A stretch of 7,128 nucleotides of DNA from JAEUUM01 sp038326165 (GTDB taxonomy: Bacteria > Bacteroidota > Bacteroidia > Chitinophagales > Saprospiraceae), in the NCBI GenBank assembly GCA_038326165.1, contig JBBQJT010000091.1, positions 1-7,128 of the forward strand. The letters are read 5' to 3'. How positions within the stretch are numbered: position 1 is the first letter of the stretch; every line of letters starts with the position of its first letter. The notes under the pieces are model-generated. The model searched no databases. It had not been told where the DNA came from and saw only the letters and a program-made list of their open reading frames with translations. This document shows positions 1-5,674 of this stretch, one piece after another. The translations under genes were made by a program, and so were the position numbers.

Positions 1-1576
1 CATTCATATCTGCCGTTCCAGCTGCAACTCCTCCGCTCATTGTTAAATTCAACATTGAATTTGATCCTAGAAAATTAGCTGTACCAGCATTCAAAGTTAC
101 ATTTGGGAAAGTAGCATTGTCTGTAAAATTGCAAACAGCAATCCCATTAACTTGAATGGTTCCTGTTCCTGGAAAAGTTCCTCCCGTCCAGTTGTGTGTG
201 CCACCTTGATTTGATAAACCGAATTCAATGGTAGTACTTGCACTTGTGGTAAATGCACCTGTGTGTGTTCCATTGCCTAGTAAAGTTATTTTTCCTGAGG
301 CAACTTCTACATTACCAGTGTTGTTGAGCGTGATTATATTATTTATTGTCAAAATACCGCTTGCTGTTTTTATAAAAGCTCCTGCTACATTTACTGTTCC
401 ACCTATTGGACCATTTCCACCGATCAAAGAGGTTCCTGAAAAACTTGAAGTTAAGGTTTGGCCTGCAGGAATATTCAGGATTGCATTATTATAAAGTGTA
501 AATTGGCTAACAGTCCATAAACCGCCACCATTTAAATTTAAGGTTTTTGAGCTGAGATAATTGTTTGAATTGTTCATTGTTGTCAAACCCCCAATTGTCA
601 CAATACCAGTCCCAGTTATGGTTCCACTTGACCAGGTGAATGTACCTGTTACTGCTAAGTCCCCAGTTCCTCCAGAAATTCCACCTCCCATGGTTAAGCT
701 AAGCATGGTATTTGATCCTTGAAAATTAGCTGTACCAGCATTCAAAGTTACATTTGGGAAAGTAGCATTGTCTGTAAAATTGCAAACAGCAATCCCATTA
801 ACTTGAATGGTTCCTGTTCCTGGAAAAGTTCCGCCCGTCCAGTTGTGTGTGCCACCTTGATTTGATAAACCGAATTCAATGGTAGTAGTTGCACTTGTGG
901 TAAATGCACCTGTGTGTGTGCCATTGCCTAGTAAAGTTATTTTTCCTGAGGCAACTTCTACATTGCCATTGTTGTTGAGCGTTATTTCATTATTTATTGT
1001 TAAAATACCGCTTGCTGTTTTTTTAAAAGTTCCTGAAACATTGATGGTTCCAGCTCCAAAAATGGTCGAGCTTCCTAAAAAACTTGAAGTTAGAGTTTGA
1101 CTTGAAGGAATATTAATGGTAGCACCCGTGTAGAGTGAAAATACGCCTGTAGTCCAATTGCCACCACCATTAAGCGACATTGTTCGTGCTATTAGAGTGG
1201 TGCTTCCGATGGTTGCACTTCCTCCAACAGTCACATTACCGGTCCCGGTTATTGTACCGCCCGACCAGTTTAAAGCCCCGGAAGTTACGATATCACTAGT
1301 CCCATTGATTGCCCCACCAGAAAAAGTAAGTGACTGAACTGAACCTGCGACATCCATCGTTACAGTACCACCAGAAATGGTAACATCTTCAGAGGCCAAT
1401 GGCACATGCCCGCAACTCCACTTTGTGACATCTGACCAGTTGCCTGCTGTGCCATTCCATGTGCATTGGCCATTTATGGAAACAGAAATTAAAAGAGAGC
1501 AACTCACTAAAATTAAGAAAGAACCTTTTGCGTAAAATCGATTTAAGGTTCTTACAATTGAATTTTTATATTTCAT
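1..1576 (-). CDS. Large secreted beta-strand-repeat protein, N-terminal part (C-terminus beyond left edge)
   Basis: The reverse strand is open from ATG at 1576 to the window edge: 525 codons with no stop, so the gene is partial. The N-terminus looks like a signal peptide: basic residues, a hydrophobic stretch around residues 19-35 (FLILVSCSLLISVSI), then NGQC as a likely cleavage zone. Next comes an NW..W..G.VP...D.VTI..G-type segment, then Gly/Thr/Asn/Ser-rich sequence in short beta-strand periods (TGTG, NLNGGG, LTSSF). This looks like a beta-helix or adhesin-like surface protein. Two long repeats, 217 residues apart, are nearly identical, and a third begins at the left edge. An in-frame ATG 12 codons upstream (1612) is possible, but the 1576 start gives a more normal signal peptide. 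Bacteroidota proteins of this kind usually leave by the type IX secretion system using a C-terminal domain, which would lie outside this window. The exact role (adhesion, matrix) cannot be told. Confidence 0.85.
   Translation of the reverse strand, partial: MKYKNSIVRTLNRFYAKGSFLILVSCSLLISVSINGQCTWNGTAGNWSDVTKWSCGHVPLASEDVTISGGTVTMDVAGSVQSLTFSGGAINGTSDIVTSGALNWSGGTITGTGNVTVGGSATIGSTTLIARTMSLNGGGNWTTGVFSLYTGATINIPSSQTLTSSFLGSSTIFGAGTINVSGTFKKTASGILTINNEITLNNNGNVEVASGKITLLGNGTHTGAFTTSATTTIEFGLSNQGGTHNWTGGTFPGTGTIQVNGIAVCNFTDNATFPNVTLNAGTANFQGSNTMLSLTMGGGISGGTGDLAVTGTFTWSSGTITGTGIVTIGGLTTMNNSNNYLSSKTLNLNGGGLWTVSQFTLYNNAILNIPAGQTLTSSFSGTSLIGGNGPIGGTVNVAGAFIKTASGILTINNIITLNNTGNVEVASGKITLLGNGTHTGAFTTSASTTIEFGLSNQGGTHNWTGGTFPGTGTIQVNGIAVCNFTDNATFPNVTLNAGTANFLGSNSMLNLTMSGGVAAGTADMN
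60..384 (-). repeat. Long direct repeat, copy distal to the start codon
   Basis: This 325-bp block matches 711-1035 at a constant offset of 651 bp (217 codons) with about a dozen mismatches. Its first part is almost free of differences. It encodes about residues 398-506 of the surface protein, including the NGTHTGAFTTSA and GGTHNWTGGTFPGTG stretches. On the start-codon side similarity continues at a lower level, with a 12-bp (4-codon) length difference. Confidence 0.95.
711..1035 (-). repeat. Long direct repeat, copy proximal to the start codon
   Basis: This is the partner of 60-384, about 96% identical by eye, and encodes about residues 181-289. The flanking protein sequence (the NLNGGG...LTSSF segment) is a more diverged part of the same 217-residue unit. 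The homogenised core is therefore shorter than the full repeat. Confidence 0.95.
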
Positions 1577-2067
1577 ATCACCTGTCTTTATAATTACACT
1601 CAAGTTCTTCATTTTGAGTTAAATAAGCATTAAATACCCGTTGTATTTCAGTCGGCTTTGGTTGGTAAAATTTAGATACTGAAGTATTCCCAAGGGTTAC
1701 CAACACTCCAATCATCAGATCCAGCAGACACAATGGTAGCTAGATTGCTGTTGGCAAGGGTCGTCAATGAGAAAAAGGAAATTATTGTACTTCTAATGAC
1801 CATATAGCGTGTTTAGATCCCAAAGAATTCATATCGAAGGTTTACAATTCTATTAAAAATATTTCTGTTTTAGAGCCTATCCGTAAAAACCAATGCTTGT
1901 TACCCTACACCATAACAGATACATGAAAATATTATGTTGCAGTATACTATTTTTCAATATTGCCATAATTAATGGATAATATCCGTTTCATAATCCCTTA
2001 ATACCAAAATAATATTAAAGTTACCAACAAAATTTAAACAATTTATCAAGAAGTCATCGTTTTTATC
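1577..2067. other. Intergenic stretch without a supported gene
   Basis: This AT-rich spacer lies upstream of the repeat-protein gene. No long frame, RNA gene or convincing terminator is visible. On the reverse strand a TAAATTTT motif near 1667-1674 lies about 90 bp before the start codon and resembles a weak Bacteroidota -7 box (7 of 8), but it has no good -33 partner. The only coding hint is the 43-codon frame at 1672-1803. Given the sorting-domain relic next to it, the stretch is probably decayed gene sequence. Confidence 0.5.
1672..1803 (-). CDS. Doubtful 43-codon reading frame with secretion-signal look
   Basis: The frame starts at ATG 1803 and stops at TAA 1674-1672. The product begins MVIRSTIISFFSLTTLANS, a basic-then-hydrophobic start resembling a signal peptide, and ends in an aromatic-rich segment (DDWSVGNPWEYFSI). 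It lies on the same strand as the repeat-protein gene and the sorting-domain relic. It could be a small exported peptide, or more likely the surviving 5' end of a lost secreted-protein gene. I do not recognise the family, and a frame this short can arise by chance. Confidence 0.15.
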   Translation of the reverse strand: MVIRSTIISFFSLTTLANSNLATIVSAGSDDWSVGNPWEYFSI

Positions 2068-2364
2068 TTACCTCTTCATAATCATCTCAGTCTTGAATCC
2101 AGGCATCTGTACCAAATACAATCCAGATGGCAGAGCTGAGACATCTACACTTAGGTTTTGCTAACCTTCTACAGCGATCTTGTAAACCAGTTTGCCAGTA
2201 GAATCAAATATATTGAGGATGCCATCCTGGGTATCAGAAAACCTGATCTCCAAAAGATCATTGACTTGATTCGAAAATAGTTACCATGGTGTAGTAATTC
2301 CAAAGGCACTTAAATTAAGCTAAGCGTATCCTGCACGATTATCTATGTCAATTACTGCAAAATC
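2068..2364 (-). pseudogene. Decayed T9SS type A C-terminal sorting domain
   Basis: Reading the reverse strand in one frame from about 2364 to TAA 2070-2068 gives the hallmarks of a Por secretion-system (T9SS type A) C-terminal domain. In order these are NQVNDLLEIRF (usually NPVND.L.I), DGILNIFDSTGKLVYK, LSVDVSALPSGLYLVQM and the ending KTEMIMKR just before the stop. The frame is interrupted by TAG at 2322-2320, TAA at 2283-2281 (just before the domain) and TAG within the domain after AVEG, and no start codon serves it. Such domains direct secreted proteins through the outer membrane of Bacteroidota and are then cleaved. Here only the tail of a former cargo gene remains. It lies 62 bp beyond the stop of the CHASE2 gene on the same strand and is not part of that gene. 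Confidence 0.75.
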
Positions 2365-2426
2365 TTAGGAATTATAGCTTATAAACGGCTTTTAATGAAC
2401 GTCTTACCTAAAATAATTTGTTTGGA

Positions 2427-3737
2427 TTATTCCTCTTCATGCTCAATTTTATCTGAAAAGGGTGCGGGTGTAGCCGCAAGTTGGCGCTCTGATTTTTTAT
2501 TTTTCCTGATCAGCATGAAATCATCTATCCAAATTCTGAACCGATGGTCATACAATTCAAACAATTCGAATGATATAATTACAACCGTAGCCAAGGTAAA
2601 GAACTCCAACTTGATATTGTTTTTTACTAAGATAAGTATTGAAATAATCAAAAGAATTAAAAATTCGAATATTTGGAATAATCTCACCGCAAATACCCTG
2701 CGTAATGAATTGCGTTTTAGAATCTTAACGAACAAATAATAGTTCCATAAAAAAATCAAATAAATCAAAACATACATCACCCAAGCTGGTAAATCATTGA
2801 TAAAGTCTCTATCCAATAACATGGATATGATGTTGGCATGAATGATGACGCCATGCATATCAGGTTTTGAACGTCCAGTATATTTTTCATTCAAAGGCGT
2901 GAAATATCTATCTTGCATGGACAATGCCAGATCATTTTCACCTGAAAATCCAATGAGCACCAGTTTGTCTTGGAAAAAGTTTTTGTCATACAAAGCTGAA
3001 TCTCTTATAAACTCATCAATGTTGAGGACTGTATATTGAATCGATGATTTGCTGTTTATTGGAAAGATCATGGAGGATTGGCCTGGCTGTACTCTTTTGA
3101 AATTGATCCATTCCAACTTGTGTTTACGAGCCTTCAAGTCACCGATGATTTTGGGATCCATCAACTGAGCCAGATTCACTGAAAAAGCAGCTCCCGTACT
3201 GTCCTCTTTTTGATAAAATGATTGAAAAGCTCTTACTGAAAAGCCATCGTTTGTAGCCAGATTAACATGGCCTTTTCGTACATTTTTGGTGAAAAATTCA
3301 TGCGAAGCTATCCCGGTGGTAATTGCGTGTTTTCCGCGCGATTCTGAAAAAGAATAACCCATGACCAATTGGGGCATTTTTTGAATTGCAAGCCTTAAAA
3401 CAGTATCTTTTTTGGTATATTTACAGGTATCAAAAAGGAGATCAAGGCCTACTGCAGATGCACTTTTTTCATTCAATAATTCCAAGGCTTGGGCTACTTT
3501 TTGCCGGTCGGTAAGCCCTGAATTGATAACAATTACCCGTTCATCAAATAACCTGGGGTCGTCGTGGTTTCTGAATTGCGAAAATGCAATATCCATAACA
3601 TCATACTGCCTGATTGCCTCACTAAATGGATCTATAAATATTTGATTGATCGGCAAGGCGTGCAATATGGCCAATATCAACAAGCTAAAAAATGCAAATA
3701 TATAGGCATGTATGGGCGATCGCTTATGCTGATCCAA
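2427..3737 (-). CDS. Stand-alone CHASE2 domain membrane sensor
   Basis: The protein has 436 residues. A first membrane helix at about 12-30 is followed by an extracytoplasmic domain (about 31-316) and three C-terminal helices (about 318-337, 353-371, 377-395), which is the classic CHASE2 architecture. Typical CHASE2 signatures are RVIVINSG, then ALELLNEKSASAVGLDLLF near 84-102, DKLVLIGFSG near 257-266, and YFTPL...HGVIIHANIISMLL near 278-308. CHASE2 domains normally feed a kinase, cyclase or GGDEF output. Here only about 40 charged residues follow the last helix, so any signal must pass to a partner. The start is TTG at 3737: an in-frame TGA lies 8 codons upstream with no ATG between. An ATG at about 3761 is out of frame, so a small frameshift near the start cannot be excluded. 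The gene is divergent from the sigma operon, with a good promoter in front. The ligand is unknown. Confidence 0.88.
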   Translation of the reverse strand: MDQHKRSPIHAYIFAFFSLLILAILHALPINQIFIDPFSEAIRQYDVMDIAFSQFRNHDDPRLFDERVIVINSGLTDRQKVAQALELLNEKSASAVGLDLLFDTCKYTKKDTVLRLAIQKMPQLVMGYSFSESRGKHAITTGIASHEFFTKNVRKGHVNLATNDGFSVRAFQSFYQKEDSTGAAFSVNLAQLMDPKIIGDLKARKHKLEWINFKRVQPGQSSMIFPINSKSSIQYTVLNIDEFIRDSALYDKNFFQDKLVLIGFSGENDLALSMQDRYFTPLNEKYTGRSKPDMHGVIIHANIISMLLDRDFINDLPAWVMYVLIYLIFLWNYYLFVKILKRNSLRRVFAVRLFQIFEFLILLIISILILVKNNIKLEFFTLATVVIISFELFELYDHRFRIWIDDFMLIRKNKKSERQLAATPAPFSDKIEHEEE

Positions 3738-3771
3738 GTTGATTTGCGTTTGAGAGTGTCATTAGATTTTG

Positions 3772-3801
3772 CAAAATTAGAATAAAAGATTGAGAACCAA
3801 A
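3772..3801 (-). promoter_or_regulatory. Bacteroidota-type promoter of the CHASE2 gene
   Basis: On the reverse strand TTTG (3801-3798), 18 bp and TAATTTTG (3779-3772) match the Bacteroidota primary sigma consensus (TTTG at -33, TAnnTTTG at -7). The spacing is slightly short. Transcription would begin around 3765, giving a leader of under 30 nt to the TTG start. Bacteroidota often lack a Shine-Dalgarno site, and none is visible here. Confidence 0.55.
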
Positions 3802-3851
3802 TTTTCAAAACTTATTTATTGCATAATAATCGAGCCATGTCAAAGCTGGTA

Positions 3852-3867
3852 AGCTTTTACAAAAGCT
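3852..3867. promoter_or_regulatory. Palindrome AGCTTTT-AC-AAAAGCT, candidate operator
   Basis: This is a perfect inverted repeat with 7-bp arms and a 2-bp centre, about 115 bp upstream of the CHASE2 start and about 50 bp upstream of its -33 box. The same half-sites recur at 4272-4286 before the divergent sigma gene. A dimeric regulator site is inferred. A small hairpin is the alternative. Confidence 0.35.
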
Positions 3868-4067
3868 GTACAATTCAAACCACCTAGACCAAACGGTATG
3901 CAAGCCATACGTCAAGCTAAGCAAATGTTTTTTACTACAATACACCTAAGCAACCAACTTTAATACCAATAAAAATATTTTTTCCTACTCAATCCGATCT
4001 GCGGCAGCTCAAGTTTAGAATAACTATGGCAACGGGCCAAGTCGTTAATGCTTTTTTATTCCTATTA
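3868..4067. other. Divergent intergenic spacer, little visible
   Basis: This AT-rich sequence lies between the first palindrome and the structured element. The only structure noticed is a short imperfect inverted repeat at about 3893-3912 (arms ACGGTATG and CATACGT). No frame or terminator stands out. Confidence 0.4.
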
Positions 4068-4240
4068 AATCCAAATTTAGCAATAGACGTTGAATCGACG
4101 AAATTTTTGGTTATTCCAAAAATTTGTCAAGTCTGACGACCCATATAGTCGTATCAGACTTGTACGAGGTAAAGCCTCGACAAAATCAAAGATTTTCGTT
4201 GACCTCGAAGGGTACAATCTGCTAATGCGAATTTTGGATT
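4068..4240. repeat. Composite inverted-repeat element (nested and tandem hairpins)
   Basis: The outer arms AATCCAAA/TTAGCA (4068-4082) are matched by TGCTAA/TTTGGATT (4220-4240), with a 6-nt insertion on the right. Four stems pack inside. H1 is 4097-4110 with 4116-4128 (loop TTATT, one bulge). H2 is 4128-4140 with 4148-4162 (13 pairs, 2-nt bulge, loop CCATATA). H3 is CGAGG 4165-4169 with CCTCG 4175-4179. H4 is 4177-4187 with 4191-4202. An alternative stem pairs CGAGGT 4165-4170 with ACCTCG 4202-4207 around H4. No T-run follows any stem, so these are not ordinary terminators. The whole could be a MITE-like mobile remnant, a dispersed palindromic repeat or a structured RNA. It lies about 90 bp before the sigma gene. 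Confidence 0.7.
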
Positions 4241-4271
4241 AATTTTGCTTGTCAAAACAAAACTAAAGACC

Positions 4272-4286
4272 AGCTTTTCAAAAGCT
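4272..4286. promoter_or_regulatory. Palindrome AGCTTTT-C-AAAAGCT, candidate operator of the sigma operon
   Basis: This inverted repeat has 7-bp arms with a single central base, 45 bp before the sigma gene's TTG start. It has the same half-sites as 3852-3867, with a centre one base shorter. It covers the place where a -33 box for the motif at 4301 would sit, so a bound protein could block or replace promoter recognition. This is inference from position and symmetry. Confidence 0.4.
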
Positions 4287-4308
4287 TAAAAGTATTTTGT
4301 TACATTTG
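4275..4308 (+). promoter_or_regulatory. Probable promoter of the sigma factor operon
   Basis: TACATTTG at 4301-4308 is a full match to the Bacteroidota -7 box TAnnTTTG. The upstream box is poor: only TTTTC near 4275-4279, about 22 bp away. Initiation near 4315 would leave a leader of roughly 15 nt. The weak -33 box together with the overlapping palindrome fits a regulated promoter. Confidence 0.4.
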
Positions 4309-4330
4309 TAACTAATATAACCAACTATTC

Positions 4331-4900
4331 TTGACTGCGACACCAGCACCGGATCAATTTTATGTCATTGGACTCAGGGAGAACAACTCATTGGTCATCC
4401 AAAAGATATATGAGCAATATGCCTCGGAGGTAATTGCTTACATAACCAAAAATTCCGGCAATGTCGAGGATGCTCGGGATATCATGCAGGAAGCATTGCT
4501 GTACATGCATAAAATTGCTCATAATAAGCCGGATTTCACCATTACAACTACATTTCAGGCCTATTTCATGACGGTGGTTAGAGGGAATTGGTTGAATGAA
4601 TTGAAGAAAAGATCAAGAATTAAGGTAACAGTTGTGCAAGATGAGTTACTTCCAATTATGGATCAAATAGAATCCTATGAAGATATGGAAGAATCTAAAC
4701 GACAATTACAATTACTGGATTCCTGTTTCAAAGAATTACCTACTTCTTGTCAAGAGGTCATTCGATTGTCCTGGGAGGGTATAGGCATGGAAGAAGTAAG
4801 CCAAAAACTGAACGTCTCATACGGATATGCGCGCAAAAGCAAATGTAAATGTTTGGAAAAATTGGTTAAATTAATCAAATTCAAATCTTCTATTTTATGA
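4331..4900 (+). CDS. ECF-like sigma-70 family RNA polymerase sigma factor
   Basis: The protein has 189 residues, a normal length for a small group 4 sigma factor with only regions 2 and 4. Region 2 spans about 21-96, with the core-binding segment NVEDARDIMQEALLYMH (44-60) and the 2.3-2.4 helix AYFMTVVRGNWLNELKKRSR (77-96). Region 4 spans about 125-182: LDSCFKELPTSCQEVIRLSW, then the helix-turn-helix GMEEVSQKLNVSYGYARKSK. A poorly conserved acidic linker joins them (about 104-124). It would direct RNA polymerase to a set of target promoters. The start is TTG at 4331: a TAA lies six codons upstream, there is no in-frame ATG before region 2, and an ATG at about 4361 is out of frame. The stop overlaps the next start as ATGA, indicating translational coupling to the membrane TPR protein. 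The targets and exact subgroup are unknown. Confidence 0.88.
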   Translation: MTATPAPDQFYVIGLRENNSLVIQKIYEQYASEVIAYITKNSGNVEDARDIMQEALLYMHKIAHNKPDFTITTTFQAYFMTVVRGNWLNELKKRSRIKVTVVQDELLPIMDQIESYEDMEESKRQLQLLDSCFKELPTSCQEVIRLSWEGIGMEEVSQKLNVSYGYARKSKCKCLEKLVKLIKFKSSIL

Positions 4901-5658
4901 AAAATCATATAGAAGAAATCGACCGCTATTTGCAGAACGAACTCAATGAGTTGGAACGTAAAGCATTCGAGGACCGCTTGGAATTGGACTCAGAATTGAA
5001 ACAAGATTTTGATATTTTACTAGATGCCAAAGAATCTCTGTCCAACAATTGGAAGCATGAAATAGCTGAACTTCAACTCAAGCAATACCTGGAGAAAATG
5101 GGAAAGGAATATTTTTCTAGCCCATCTGAAACCAAAAAGCCCTTTGAGTCAAATAAGCCAAAGTTTCTGGTTTTTGGCTGGGTAAAGTATGCGGCTCTAC
5201 TTGTACTTGCCCTAGGGGGTTATTGGTTTTGGCAGACGTCCCAAAGTGCTTCAACTGCTAATCTCTATGTGCTTTATTCAACAGTTAACAATATCTCTTT
5301 GACTGAAAAAGGAAGTGATAATGCTCAATTGACAGCAGCTGAAATTGCGTTCAACAACAAGGAATACCCTGAAGCAATTCGGTTATTTGATGAAATGCTC
5401 AAAGCTGATAATAGTCAGGTTGAAATCAGATTCTACAAAGCAATTGCAATGATTGAAATCAATCAATACTCTGAAGCCAGGTTGATTCTGAAAGACTTGA
5501 GCAATGGATCCTCAGCCTTCAAAGAAGACGCGGATTGGTACACAATTCTGAGTTTTGTTCATGAAAAAAATGAATCAAAAGCCACTGAATTGATTGAGTC
5601 TTTGCCATCCGGACACGCTTATGAAGCAAAAGCCAAAGAACTTTTGAATAGTTTATAG
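4897..5658 (+). CDS. Transmembrane TPR protein, candidate anti-sigma factor
   Basis: The protein has 253 residues. The N-terminal cytoplasmic part (about 1-90) opens with IDRYLQNELNELERKAFEDR, the helical pattern common at the start of Bacteroidota anti-sigma-like proteins. No HxxxCxxC zinc motif is present. One membrane helix follows at about 97-112 (KYAALLVLALGGYWFW). The periplasmic part carries tetratricopeptide-like helices at about 144-202 (AEIAFNNKEYPEAIRLFDEML, then FYKAIAMIEINQYSEARLIL), with a weaker repeat to about 250. Its ATG overlaps the sigma gene stop by 4 bp, so the two are probably made together, as sigma/anti-sigma pairs often are. The likely job is to hold the sigma factor at the membrane and release it on a signal sensed through the TPR domain. 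That role is inferred from architecture and position. A plain TPR scaffold protein is the alternative. Confidence 0.75.
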   Translation: MKNHIEEIDRYLQNELNELERKAFEDRLELDSELKQDFDILLDAKESLSNNWKHEIAELQLKQYLEKMGKEYFSSPSETKKPFESNKPKFLVFGWVKYAALLVLALGGYWFWQTSQSASTANLYVLYSTVNNISLTEKGSDNAQLTAAEIAFNNKEYPEAIRLFDEMLKADNSQVEIRFYKAIAMIEINQYSEARLILKDLSNGSSAFKEDADWYTILSFVHEKNESKATELIESLPSGHAYEAKAKELLNSL

Positions 5659-5674
5659 AATTCTTTCACCCCAA

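Noticed and set aside
228..494. Plus-strand open frame of 88 codons, with a similar one at 879-1100
   Set aside because: Both lie antisense to the repeat protein and resemble each other only because they mirror the same DNA repeat. The reverse-strand frame has the signal peptide and typical repeat composition.
1870..1895. Sequence TAGAGCCTATCCGTAAAAAC resembling an insertion sequence end
   Set aside because: No matching inverted copy, target duplication or transposase is visible in the window, so the likeness is too weak to call.
2395..3785. Several plus-strand open frames antisense to the CHASE2 gene
   Set aside because: They are short, have no recognisable motifs, and overlap a reverse-strand frame with clear CHASE2 signatures.
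3893..3912. Short imperfect inverted repeat (ACGGTATG/CATACGT)
   Set aside because: Seven paired bases with a bulge are expected by chance in a spacer of this size, and it does not recur elsewhere in the window.
4097..4162. Strong hairpins considered as rho-independent terminators
   Set aside because: No T-run follows either stem, and no gene on either strand ends near here, because the flanking genes diverge.
4068..4240. Inverted-repeat element considered as an integron attC site
   Set aside because: No GTTRRRY/RYYYAAC end pair was found in the right arrangement, and there is no cassette or integrase in the window.
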